Made by a program: the position numbers and the translations under genes. Shown here one piece after another: positions 1 through 10,571 of a stretch of DNA of 64,000 bases. A model generated the notes under the pieces. It was not told the origin of the DNA, did not search any database, and was given only the letters and a program-made list of their open reading frames with translations. How positions within the stretch are numbered: the first letter of the stretch is position 1; each line of letters starts with the position of its first letter. Source of the DNA: Acholoe squamosa (Eukaryota; Annelida; Polychaeta; Phyllodocida; Polynoidae); assembly GCA_949317995.1 (NCBI GenBank), contig OX439051.1, positions 45,821,250-45,885,249 of the forward strand, given 5' to 3'.

Positions 1-2020
1 GATATATTAGCATACACCACAAAGTTAAGTCGCCCTGGTATTCTGATGGTGGTTGATTTTGAAAAAGCATTTGATAAGATAAGGTGGGAGTTTATCTTTA
101 AGGCACTTGAAAGGTTTGGATTTGGGGAAAAATACATCTCATGGGTGAGGATATTATATAAAGACATTGTTGCCTGTGTCATAAATAATGGGTACACAAG
201 TGACTGGTTTGAACTTGCATGTGGAACCAGACAGGGATGCTGTCTATCGCCTTTTTTGTTTGTTATTGCTGTAGAACTGTTAGCTCATAATGTACGCATG
301 AATGTAGATATTAAAGGTATAAGACTTGGTACTAGAGAAGTAAAGATATGTCAATATGCTGCTGATACCACTTGTTTTATCGAATCAGCAGCAGCTCTGC
401 ATCACCTGCTAGACTGTTTGAGAAGGTTTAGGAGGTACTCTGGTCTAAAGGTGAATAGATATAAGACACAATATCTTGCACTTGGTGGTATTGACACTAG
501 TCAGACTGGATTGGAGGGTCTTGCAAGGAGCGAAAGATTGATTGTCCTGGGCATCTCTGTAGCACCGAATAGGACAGAAGCCCAAAATTACTCGTGGAAC
601 TTTGAACCCCAGATACAGAAAATCACCAACATAAGTGATGATTGGAGGCACCGCAACATCTCACTCAAAGGTAAAACTATCATCATAAACAGCCTAATGC
701 TACCATGTGTGACGTTCCCGGCCTCAGTCACCACTACACCATCTAGAGCAATAGATGAAGTCAATAGAATTATTGACAAATTCCTATGGGGCTCCAACAG
801 GAACAAGGTAGCCAGGGCACGTGTTCAGGCACAGACTAAACATGGTGGACTTGCAGTAGGCAATTTTAAAATGAAAATCATTGTATCTAACATAAACTGG
901 ATCAAAAGGTTCTATTGGGATACCACCATGGTTCCATGTGATTTTATTAAGTTATTTCTCCATGAAGTGTCTGGCTTGAAACTGTTCATTCATACAAAAT
1001 CAGATATTAACATACCACGAGAAGCAAGCCCATTCTATTATCAGGTTCTCAAGGACTGGCATGAATTCCAAAATAGTAAGAGAAACGGAGGTCCGTAATG
1101 AAGTATTGTGGAAAAATAAGTTTATTACTATCAATAATACACCAATATTTTGGAAGTCGTGGAGGGAGGCTGGTATTGTCAGGGTTGAAGATTTACTGGA
1201 TAATGGAAGTTTTATGTCAGACACTCAAATTTCTCAAAGGTATGGTGTTCAGTGTAACTTTCTTCAGGCTCTACAAATCCGACAAAGTATACCAGGTAGC
1301 TGGAGAGCTAGCATATCCAGTGACGAAATTCAAAGGCCAAATGACTGTATTTGGGTCATTGATAATACCCCAGATGTAGTTAATCTCTTTTCAACATCAA
1401 GCAAGGAATTGTATTGGATAGTTCTATACCGTCACTCACAACAATTGCCAAGGAATGAAATGAAATGGGCAAAAGTCTTTCCTGAGGTCCAATTTACAAA
1501 GGTTCCATGGTATGACATATATATGTGTCCATACCAAGTGAGTAGGGAAACAAAGTTACAATCATTTCAATATAAGGTACTCCATAAAATACTAGCTTGT
1601 AACAAATACTTGTTTGATATACGTGCAAAGGAAAGCCCAGAATGTGTATATTGTGATGGTAAGACTGACACTCTTGATCACTTCCTTGTGAAATGCCCCC
1701 CAGTAGCCTACTTTTGGAAGTCAGTCATACGATGGATAAACACTGTTGCTAAGATTGATACAGGGAATTTAGATGAGCATGAATTGATACTTGGATTATG
1801 TAGAAAAATTCCAAATGGTGATATCATCAACAATGTAATGCTTAGAACCAGGTTTTACATTTATAGGCAGCGTTTGTATCACAAGTGCCATCTTGATCTG
1901 TTGCAATGGATATATGCAGTCTGGAGAACAAGCAAAAGAGGTTTAGGAAATGGGAGGCTATTTTGGACTCAATGTAACCGCTATGCATACACTGAAAGAA
2001 CCCTAGTATCTCACTCATAG
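1..2020 (+). pseudogene. LINE ORF2 reverse transcriptase and C-terminal region, inactivated
   Basis: This copies element RNA into DNA at the target site when intact. Seen: RT motif DFEKAFDKIRWEFI (bases 52-93), the GTRQGCCLSPFLF block (about 220-260), and a C-terminal CCHC-like knuckle (ECVYCDGKTDTLDHFLVKC, about 1640-1695) typical of L1/Tx1-group ORF2. The frame is open from base 1 to 1098, then the homology continues in a second frame (1061-2020), so there is a one-base indel between about 1061 and 1090. The catalytic YADD box reads YAAD: codon 361-363 is GCT where the first catalytic Asp is expected. Frameshift plus lost Asp make this copy dead. The endonuclease domain, if present, lies outside the window. 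Family assignment is by motif recall, not a search. Confidence 0.9.
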
Positions 2021-2275
2021 CATACTTCCTAGATAGGGGAACGGAGCTGCGAAAACTGTATCAATGTAGAGATATATCAGTATCTAGTCTCTATCACTAG
2101 TCATATAGAACACATCTATTGTCATACTCACTATAATAATGCGCTATGTATTGTCCTGTGGTGTCCTGTGGTGTTTATATAACAAAATATCAAAAAATGT
2201 AGCGAAGACCTGTATTTTTTTTTCTTTTTTAAATAAAAAATGAGCGCTGCTCTATATAAAAAAAAAATGTGGATA
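1..2275 (+). mobile_element. Non-LTR retrotransposon (LINE, L1/Tx1-like), 5' end cut by the window edge
   Basis: The open reading frame is already inside the reverse transcriptase domain at base 1, so the element extends left of the window. Coding sequence runs to 2020. A short untranslated tail follows, with T-rich and A-rich stretches near 2210-2275, as expected for the 3' end of a LINE. No target-site duplication could be checked because the 5' end is missing. Confidence 0.85.
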
Positions 2276-2298
2276 GGATACCTCCATTAGAGAAATAG

Positions 2299-2544
2299 CC
2301 AAGGAGGGGTCCGGGGAGACCAAGAAAGGTAACGGATAAGGCTGTGATGCCTACGCCAAAACCATCTGGGTGTGGCATAGTAAAAAAAGTCTCAACGGGA
2401 GAAGGTGGACGGAGGAGGAAAGGGAAATTGGTGGCCAAGAAATCCCTAGAGAAAGCTCTGAAGTCTGCCAGGTTGAATAAGGGAGCCGGGGATGGTGTAG
2501 TGCTCCGCCGCAGTCCACGACTTGCCAGGGCTGCAGTAACCTAA
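2299..2544 (+). pseudogene. Short basic ORF with an AT-hook, probable retroelement remnant
   Basis: Reading from just after a stop at 2296-2298, the frame gives RRGPGRPRK (AT-hook core GRP, about 2302-2330), a Lys/Arg-rich middle, and ends RRSPRLARAAVT before TAA at 2542-2544. No ATG precedes the AT-hook in frame; the first internal ATG is at 2347. Basic tails of this type occur at the C-terminus of retroelement polyproteins and in chromatin proteins. It lies directly after the LINE tail, so the LINE may have inserted just upstream of or into it. I do not recognise a specific family. Confidence 0.4.
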
Positions 2545-2998
2545 CCCGTTACATAACGAGTGTATTGTCCCGTAATCCGTTTTATGTTGTACTTCGTTTA
2601 ATAATCTGCGACAGGTTGCTATTATGAGCGCAGGGTGATGTACCAGTTGGTGTTGAACGAATGATTCGGTGGGTAAGTAGATACTACCTACAAACTGTCC
2701 GGATTGTTATTTGTTTATATGTATCGCATGTGCTATGTGCTTGTGTGACGTCAGAATGGTCATTCGCGTGTGACCTCTCGTAATAATGACGTCAAGAACG
2801 AGAATCCGGCCATCTTAAAAACAGTGGTAGAGTGAGTCGGACGTGTTTACGTCTTGTTTTTTTTCTACCAGTTTTTTATTGCGAGTGGACTGTTTTTATT
2901 GGCGTAGCTTTATTACAATGGACGCTGAGTAGGTGAGTGACGGGCGGGAGTGCTCTATGAGAGCCTAAAACTCACCAGTTTTCTGTCTTCTCAGCTTA
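2545..2998 (+). promoter_or_regulatory. Leader region of the gag-like element, with two CRE palindromes and an intron-like segment
   Basis: Two perfect TGACGTCA palindromes lie at 2746-2753 and 2787-2794, 41 bp apart; this octamer is the classic CREB/ATF site. Further on, GTGAGT at 2933 and TTCTGTCTTCTCAG ending at 2994 look like a 62 bp intron directly before the ATG at 2999. I find no copy here of the LTR seen at 6913-7279, so the 5' LTR is absent or too diverged to see. Promoter role is inferred. Confidence 0.45.
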
Positions 2999-5974
2999 AT
3001 GGCTGAGAAAACCGTGGCGTGGCCAAGCGGTCCGGCGAGTCGGGTCACCTGACTCCCGAAAGTGTCCTCCCGGATGCCGACTTGCAGCAGGGTGCTCAGG
3101 CTTTGTCCCCAGTCACCCAGCGGGAAGAAGAATTGATGGAGTTCGACGATGATCTCGAGAACTTCAACTTGGGGAAGGACAGCACACCGGTTTCACCGTT
3201 GCCGACTTCTCCAAGCAGCGACAGTGCAGGAGGAATCGCCCTCCTGTACTGGATTCATCACCTGAGACGATGGAGGAATCTGGTGGCGTCACTGGTGACC
3301 TAGATACCGGTTCAGGTACGGTATCCGGCAACAGAAACCCAGATGATGGATTTCGTACCCTAGGGCGCCACCGGGTGAGTGAAGAGTATTATCCGGCATT
3401 TGATGGCTGATATCTCTTTGTTCACCCGAACTTGATGAGATTGGACACGGACGAGCGTCACATTCGGATCGACCAGGAGGTCTGATGGAGTATACTGGAG
3501 GTCATACCTGACCATGTATACTCGGAAATCCCTCAGGAATGGCTGATGGATTATGGATGGCTTCAGAGGGGACTCATGGTCCACTATGAATTCCGGAATT
3601 CCTTCATATGCTATGAGAGCCACCGTTATCCAGTCCGGATACTCAGGAGTGTTCTCTAGTAAACATTTCGGAGTACCGGAGGGCTGCAACTGACTTCAAT
3701 TCCTGGACTACTGGTTATTCTGTCCTGGAATCTGACATCGCCAATGCTCTGAAAAACTTTTAAGCCGAAACTGTTCGCTGCCTCATTTGGGAGCAAATCC
3801 AGGAGGAGAGGGCCGCTGCGAAAGCAAGGTATGAGGACAGTGAGAGGAAACGTCTTGATGATGAGGCCGCTGTATCTCCCCCCATTAAGAAGATTGTCGT
3901 GATGGGCAAACGGGAGGACGCCCCTACCAAGAGTCCTTGTGCAGGGACACCGGTACCTAAAACTAAAGTTAAGGAGCCGGAGAACCCTGCCACCACTGAT
4001 GACGAAGACTGGACTAAAACCCAGTCAGAAAGACAGAGAAAGGCAGAGCTCCGGAGGCTTAAAAACCTTCCGGATTCTGCTTTGACCCAGCAGCATAGTA
4101 GGGCTGCTGAACCAGTAGAGACTAAGGAAGTAGAGGAAACAGAATCTATTTCAGAGTCTAATGTTTCTGATGAGTCGGACGACAATATAGTCCCCCCGAC
4201 CCTATCCGAAGCAGACCGATGGGCCAATGCCAAGGGTGGGTTTAAAGATCGTATCCCGACCTGTATGGAGGACTGTGTCACTGGTATTACCAAAAAGGGT
4301 ACTGTTAAGTATGCATGCCCTAAAAGGTATAACAAGGACGGGAACTCTGATGACGAGGATTGGATGCGTCTAACAGACAGCGATCCTATCCCGAACAAAA
4401 TGTACCAAAGCATTTGGCTTTTGTTGAACAACTGTGCCGACACTTATTACAGTCCGGTACAGATAAAGAAACTGCGATGGGCCCTGGATAAATGGTATCC
4501 CAGGACCCGGAAGACATGCCCCTTCTCCATATGTATGGACAAGAGCGACATGGAACAGGAACGTACATGGGATACACAGATATGTTTCCAACGTCACTTG
4601 GTGGAGGAGCACATGCACCACCACCCCGAGTACTTTTGTAATCTGGATGAGGGTAAGAAGAGTACTAAATGTACAAAGCGTGTCAATTTCAAACGCTGGG
4701 GTGACTTATGTCACCATGGAAAGTCAGCACACGCTGATGGACTTAACAAAGCCTGTGACCAAGTCATGGCTTTGCATAAAGAGCTCATGGTAGAGTTCCC
4801 AAAGCTAGACAACGAGTGTTGGGCAAATGTGAAGCTGAGTGATCATACATTCGGCGTCACTGACACCACGCACAGCAAGAAACTCGTGGCGAGGTTTGTC
4901 ATCACTGAAGGGCGATGCAAACTGGATCTCCATGACAAAGAGTGGAACGAGTGTTGTAACTCGGGCAAGAAGCCGGTTCAATCCGGCCGAAGCAGGAAAG
5001 ATGGCCGACAAGAGGAATCTCCAAGGCATCCGGATAGCACCCGTGTTCGAGGGGATCGTTCCAGATCACCCCTCGTCCACCATGACGCCGCTAAATCGCT
5101 AGCTAAACCGACCTTCAAACATCCATCATAGGTGTCAAGAGGTCCGAAACATGATCCCCGCAGGTTAGGCTCATATAAAGCCGCTGCTGAAGCAACACCT
5201 GGAAAACTTGACCCCAGCCAATTTTCTGGATTGGAGGGACATGGTCCCGAGAGCCAAGATTTGACACCTGGTAACAAAGGGAAGTTGCGGAGGAAGCTGT
5301 CCGCAGCGGCAGGCAGTCCTTCTGCTGGTGGCGCAATTCAGCCTCTGACTAGTGACGAGCAGATCCAGCATTACTTAAAGGTCCACCTACCCCCAACTCC
5401 GGATGGTGTACCTTATGTCCATATGGGACCAGATCAATCTGGATATGCTCCTGTAGCTAAACCTGTGGCTAGAGCCGAAGGGACTAACCCCCCCGCTCCA
5501 CAAGCACCCGCGAAAGTGGAGAAGGAACCGCCTGAAGCACCGAAGGACAAAATAGTCATTCTCTGTGGTAGGGCGGAGACCTGGTTCGATAGTGTCGACC
5601 CAGGAAAGGCTGAAGTCCAGAGCACGATCTACCAGGCGTGGGAAGGGCTTCAACGTCAGAGGGCCATTACATTCCATCAAGGAATGATTAATGACACTCT
5701 GATGTGCTTCAGAGAGCTGAACGAAGCTGAAAAGAAACGTGTAGAGAAGATGGTCAAAGATGATGTTAAATATCAGGAAGACCTCCCTGAAAAAGCACAA
5801 AAGAAATCGGATTGTGCCGTCCACGTCCTCAAAAAGAAACTGGACGTGGAAGCAATGAAAAATGTCCAACTTCATAGTAAGTTCATGACAGTTTTCGGTG
5901 TCGATCTTGACGAGTGGGAAGGCACTAAGGAACACGCCCTGCGGTTGCTTAAAGACAAGTACGGGAAAAAGTAA
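2999..5974 (+). pseudogene. Long gag-like protein with two C2H2-type finger motifs, decayed
   Basis: A run of related coding blocks starts at ATG 2999 (MAEKT) and continues through several indels (near 3015, 3235 and 3610-3640) and stops (about 3401, 3484, 3757) into a clean frame 3764-5974, itself broken only by TAG at 5129-5131. Seen: an acidic, Ser-rich N-terminal half, a charged coiled region near 3780-3860, and two finger-like motifs at about 4504-4720 (CPFSIC...RHLVEEH, then YFC...KC...LCHH...AH). A Pro-rich linker follows (about 5380-5540), then a Lys-rich helical C-terminus. No protease, RT, RNase H or integrase motif is visible before the polypurine tract and LTR downstream, so this looks like the only protein of a gag-only LTR element. 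I do not recognise a named family. Confidence 0.55.
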
Positions 5975-6912
5975 CTGAGATTCTATGTAAAATAGGATCC
6001 GGATAGTATATAGGCACTTAGTCCCATATGCCCGGGTTGAATACCGGATGCTCCTGGACAGATGATTCAACCCCGAGTGTGACACCATTATAAGGATTAC
6101 TTAACCAACCCATCCGGATGTGACCTACTGCACCTGCTGGATATGATTTCTTCATTCGGATGTTCAACTGAACTATTCTTTGATATGCTGTAAATAAGTG
6201 AGGAAACATACGGCATAACCGTGGATAATTCCATTATGTTATCCGAACCATTATATCTTTAACAACTCAGGACTTTAGCACGCCGCAGAGGACTAGGGTA
6301 GCTGCCCTATCACCTTACGTATTATATACTATAGTGACAATAACACATCCACCCCATGGTCAGCTAACCACCAGGATTAGACTTACTCTGGACGTTAGGA
6401 TCACCAACACAGGATTCATACTTCATACCTGAACATTTGTTCTAGTAATAGAACCACTATATATTTCACTGTAACTACTCGTGTATGGTTACGGATTTAC
6501 TTCAAGGACTGTGACAAGCCTGATTGTGTTCATCTACTTTATTCATTCATGGATCTGTGATCTGGATGATTTAGTAGCTTATTGTTGTGCTAAATGACTG
6601 AGTCATTATTGCTGATATATTTATAATATGTATGTACGAAAAAAAAACCAAGGGTGTATGATGACTGTAAACTATAAATTACTCATCAGTATCTTCTAGT
6701 TCGGATATATGTCTATAATGTTACTATGATATTGTCTATGATATTACTTAGTACTCATCAATATCTTCTATTCCGGATAAATATTTATAATGTCACTTAA
6801 TACGCATAGAACTATAATGTTATACCTCTATTATTATCGATAGATATTACTATGACCCCATTGTTGATTTCAAATAGTTCATTTATCTCCTAGTTTTATC
6901 TAGTGGGGGTAG
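5975..6912 (+). other. Internal 3' untranslated region of LTR element A, with polypurine tract
   Basis: No ORF of note. From about 6230 onward this stretch is homologous to the reverse complement of 62672-63150, for example the CTTTAGCACGCCGCAGAGG and TAGGGTAGCTGCCCTATCA blocks. It ends in AGTGGGGGTAG, a purine run placed exactly where plus-strand priming would occur before the LTR. Confidence 0.6.
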
Positions 6913-7279
6913 TGTAGAGGTATGTGTATAATATACGTTATGGTCCTTTGGTGCGGTGGGTGAGTCAGCCAGCCGGGCTCCGTCCTCCACTTGTCAAATA
7001 GGTGGCAGCACCTATCCGGGAGGTGAGAGGGTAGCACAGTGTGGCGCCACTGTCTCTACCTGTAAGGGGGACAGGGCTCAGCCGCCGCGTCAGAGTTGGC
7101 CTGGCCGTCTCTAGGCTAACATCTCTAGGAGCTGCTGAAAGTACCCGATATATGCCGGAAGCTTTTCCCGCTACCTCTGGGTAGCCGTAATTTGTGTGAC
7201 GCAATAAACCTGTTCGCATACACCCGAATCACCTTTTTGTTGACTTGTTTGTCATATGCAAAAAGCAGAACCACCACAC
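6913..7279 (+). repeat. LTR of element A (3' LTR)
   Basis: 367 bp, starting TGTAGAGG and ending CACCACA, thus TG...CA as LTRs require. A polypurine tract abuts the start. AATAAA, the usual cleavage signal, lies at 7203-7208. A second copy lies inverted at 62303-62671. The start resembles the minus-strand start of the LTR at 7732-8108, so families A and B are related. Confidence 0.75.
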
Positions 7280-7316
7280 TGGAAACACACCTTTATTTTT
7301 TTGGGGCCAAAGTAGT

Positions 7317-7693
7317 GTAAGGGTTTGTGGCCTTACGGACCTGGGGGGGTTCGGGTCTTACGGTTCGGAAAGAAAGAGTAAGACAGTATTCCAAGTGTAT
7401 GCCAACGGTTAGGTTTATTACTTAATGCACACTCACGGCTGCCGGATGATATCAAAGAGGCAGCTACTATTAAAAGACAGTGGTTTACATAGTGTGGAGG
7501 CCAGAAGGGCCTCTGACGTAGCGGCTGAGCCCTGGGCTTTATATACGGACCCAGGTGTTCGTCGTCAGATGTCCCCACAGACCCGGATCGGTGCTGCCAC
7601 CTATCCGGAACCTGAGGAACGTCCGACGACTCGACTCACCTGCCACGTCAGATGGTACCCAACTCCTATGGTTTAGTAAAGTGTACCTCTACA
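7317..7693 (-). repeat. LTR of element B (3' LTR in element sense)
   Basis: 377 bp and the same length as its partner at 7732-8108, with only a few differences visible (for example CTACTATT against CTAATATT and CCTGCCACG against CCCGCCACG). Such similarity between the two LTRs points to a fairly recent insertion. Confidence 0.8.
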
Positions 7694-7717
7694 CCGGGCT
7701 ATACACCAGAATTAACT

Positions 7718-7730
7718 GGTCACGGCACCA
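7718..7730 (-). other. Primer-binding site of element B (tRNA-His type)
   Basis: The minus strand reads TGGTGCCGTGACC one base after the LTR end. TGG pairs with the tRNA CCA tail and TGCCGTGAC with the acceptor end of metazoan tRNA-His as I recall it. Confidence 0.65.
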
Positions 7731-7731
7731 G

Positions 7732-8108
7732 TGTAAGGGTTTGTGGCCTTACGGACCTGGGGGGTTCGGGTCTTACGGTTCGGAAAGAAAGAGTAAGACA
7801 GTATTCCAAGTGTATGCCAACGGTTAGGTTTATTACTTAATGCACACTCACGGCTGCCGGATGATATCAAAGAGGCAGCTAATATTAAAAGACAGTGGTT
7901 TACATAGTGTGGAGGCCAGAAGGGCCTCTGACGTAGCGGCTGAGCCCTGGGCTTTATATACGGACCCAGGTGTTCGTCGTCAGATGTCCCCACAGACCCG
8001 GATCGGTGCTGCCACCTATCCGGAACCTGAGGAACGTCCGACGACTCGACTCACCCGCCACGTCAGACGGTACCCAACTCCTATGGTTTAGTAAAGTGTA
8101 CCTCTACA
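7732..8108 (-). repeat. LTR of element B (5' LTR in element sense)
   Basis: 377 bp direct repeat of 7317-7693. On the minus strand it begins TGTAGAGGTACAC and holds TATATAAAG (near + position 7955), a candidate TATA box for transcription into the element. Confidence 0.8.
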
Positions 8109-8112
8109 GTAG

Positions 8113-8407
8113 TATTGCCCTATATATGAATTCGAAGCTTGCCATGCCCAAGCCCAATCTCAACATTTGCACTGATATTTCACAGTCAACATCTAGCCTA
8201 TACTTCCAGGCCATGTTGGCCAGCCCACTCTCAGTCCAAATACGGGAGTGCTGAAAATATGCCATAGTTTTTTTCCGAGCATGGCCTCTTTGCTAAAGTT
8301 CCCTATTGAAGAGTAAACTATCCCTTCTCATTAAAGAATTAAAGAGCAAAGGAGAGTCACCTTCGACCAATCGCCCACTCATTCTAACCTATAGAGTGCA
8401 TCAAGTT
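8113..8407. other. Non-coding DNA, nothing recognised
   Basis: No ORF, RNA or repeat structure that I can support. Confidence 0.5.
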
Positions 8408-8618
8408 CAGGAGGGCATTTCTCAAGATGGTACAACTAGACACAACCAGTACGACTTGAAACCCTCAATATCAGAGTGGGTGATCGTAGGGTTTGGTAGG
8501 GAAGTCATACCAGTGCATTAGAAACCACTAGACGCAGGGCTGTAATGACATTTAACTGAGGCATCTCACTACGTCTTGATGGGGGTCTAGTCGTACTACC
8601 TTGAGTAATGCCTTCCTG
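8408..8618. mobile_element. MITE with about 35 bp terminal inverted repeats
   Basis: The left end reads CAGGAGGGCATTTCTCAAGA; the right end, reverse-complemented, reads CAGGAAGGCATTACTCAAGG. The similarity continues through GTACAACTAGAC and GTACGACTAGAC. The same end sequence recurs near 11845, 15930, 19391 and 23752, so this is a dispersed family. Confidence 0.65.
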
Positions 8619-9270
8619 TCCCCTATTTGGTGCAGGGATCTCTATCCAAGTATGTATTAATAGTTTAGCATGAACAGACGGTGGGTTGAGTTCCATGGAA
8701 TTCCCAGGGTAGGCCCCTCACTGTGTGATGCACGTCTACGGGCCGCACCAGCACATCAATTATAAGTCAAGAACTGTAGCACATTCAGGTGTCACTTAGG
8801 CCTAATACTTCACATCTGTCACAGAGGAGGCCATGTTACCTGACATTGACAGGTAGAACATATCAAATTACTTGCTGCGTTGGGCCCCTGACAATAGGAT
8901 CCTAGACCCATACCCAGTGGGTACACCATTTTGATTATCGTTGGTTGAGGTGTAACCCACTGATAAGATATAACATGGTGGGTACCTTGTCCCTGGGTAA
9001 CACCCACTTACAGGGACATCACCAGTGCATGTTGCAAGAACCAGCTCTAGACCCGCTTGCAGCCAGTAGGCTGATGCCGTAGTACTAGCCAACCTACAGG
9101 GGTCATTGACACTTTGCTATCCAGTGGGCGTTGTCATCGCTTGATCTGGTACTGGTGAGATGAGCTATCATCACGATGGGTACTAGTTGCACCCTATGGA
9201 TTTCATTGGCTGAATAACCATCCCACCTGACCGCTATAGACCTGTTATGCAGTTATCAAGTACTCCTCAC
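8619..9270. other. Non-coding DNA with a locally repeated segment
   Basis: No gene. From about 9118 a block (CCAGTGGGCG, then CGCTTGAT and GATGGGTAC) resembles 10160-10290, so these are two diverged copies of one interspersed repeat. Confidence 0.4.
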
Positions 9271-9508
9271 CAACCCAGGAGGGTCTTGCCAAAAGCTGAC
9301 GAGGAAGAACCTCTTCAGTATTCTTGATGCAACACTGATAGAAATGTACATGGCCTAACATGTTTTCACATTATTGCCAAATAATTTACAGCAGAATGCA
9401 TGGAAAACACGTTTTGAGGTGTAGAAAAATTATTTAGCAATATAAAACGTGCACGCTTTATTTTTTGGTTCATGTTTCCCTTTTGGCAAGACCCTCCAGC
9501 TTGGGTTG
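9271..9508. mobile_element. MITE-like inverted repeat
   Basis: The left arm CAACCCAGGAGGGTCTTGCC (9271-9290) is matched by a right arm that reads CAACCCAAGCTGGAGGGTCT when reverse-complemented (9481-9508). The interior is about 190 bp and non-coding. Confidence 0.55.
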
Positions 9509-10571
9509 ATGTACCATAATGACCTGTAAAAGCGCCCGGGCACTCCTTAACTTCAACCAGGCAATACCCCCGGCCCTTATTCAAGACCGGTGCTCATTCA
9601 AGACTTGAATCATATTGCATTTTAAAATTTCAGTACCCCTGTCCCCCCCCGCTTATTCAAGACCGGCGTTTATTCAAAGAACCGGTGCTTATACAGGCCT
9701 ATACGGTAAGTGAGAGGGGATATTATATGACCCAGCCCCCGTCTACCCCTCACTTACTTTACCATAACCACATATGTTCCTACCCTGTGGCGAGCAGAGG
9801 TACATCATACTTTCATGTAACCTCAGCCACATACCAGATCCCTCCATGAATGATTGACCATCACAGAACTAAATGCTCAAAGACTTATGTGATTCAAATA
9901 GTTTAGTAGCAGTGACACCATTATGAATTTACCCTAATACCTCACATTAAGGCGTGGTTTATACAAGAGGATAAGCCTTAACTGTGGCTCATAGAATGTG
10001 CCTAAATTCAGGATGCGCCTCATAGGCCTATAGGAGATGATATAATGCGGATGGTTTTGATAATTAGGATGGTTAAGATATGAACGTGAACGGCAACGCG
10101 TACGTGTAAAGTCATAGGTCACGTGGATGGAATCCCAGCAGTATAGGGCTCAGTATTGAGGTCCAGTGGGTCCGCCATTGCTTGATATGGGACCAGGTGA
10201 GATAAGCACTGATAACAACCAGCATGATGGGTACCAGGTGTTACATAATGTACCCAAAACATTTTGCAGTGAATGGAGGGAATTATCTCAAGTCGACTAT
10301 CTCATTGGTTGATTATGTATCCTGGGTCAGCCCTATACATCTTGTTGACTACAAGTTTCAATGTAGATGGTGTTTAATATAAGAGAATTGAATGCAGGTA
10401 TAGATGGGATAGGCATACCTAACTAACAAATAGATTATACGACTATCTGCTGTGGGTGTAGATTGGTTCTTATAAAATTATATCTTAAGTTAATTTACTT
10501 TTGTTTATACCCCATAGCCCATTCAGCTGGAACCACATACGCCAAGTGCGGATAGCCTTATATAGTAAGAG
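9509..10571. other. Non-coding DNA
   Basis: No gene. The motif TTATTCAAGACCGG recurs at about 9578 and 9652. 10160-10290 is a diverged copy of 9118-9240. Confidence 0.4.

Larger units (their letters stand above)
2690..7279 (+). mobile_element. LTR retrotransposon, gag-only, 5' end degraded (family A)
   Basis: The element has a leader, a gag-like ORF (2999-5974), about 940 bp of untranslated internal DNA, a polypurine tract (AGTGGGGGTAG, 6902-6912) and a 3' LTR (6913-7279). Its last kilobase is repeated in inverted orientation at 62303-63150, which confirms the boundaries on the LTR side. The left boundary is uncertain because no 5' LTR was found. Lack of pol makes it non-autonomous. Confidence 0.65.
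7317..8108 (-). mobile_element. Miniature LTR element: two 377 bp LTRs around 38 bp (family B)
   Basis: Two nearly identical 377 bp direct repeats flank a 38 bp interior. The whole is bounded by a 4 bp duplication GTAG (7313-7316 and 8109-8112). Read on the minus strand, each LTR starts TGTAGAGG and ends CCTTACA. The interior begins one base after the LTR with TGGTGCCGTGACC, a primer-binding site matching the 3' end of tRNA-His. No gag or pol remains, so it depended on another element or is an internal-deletion product. Confidence 0.8.

Noticed and set aside
3760..4443. 227-codon minus-strand ORF
   Set aside because: Shadow of the gag-like frame on the plus strand, whose acidic and Ser-rich codons read open in reverse.
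5387..6088. 233-codon minus-strand ORF
   Set aside because: Antisense to the gag-like C-terminus; no domain and no independent support.
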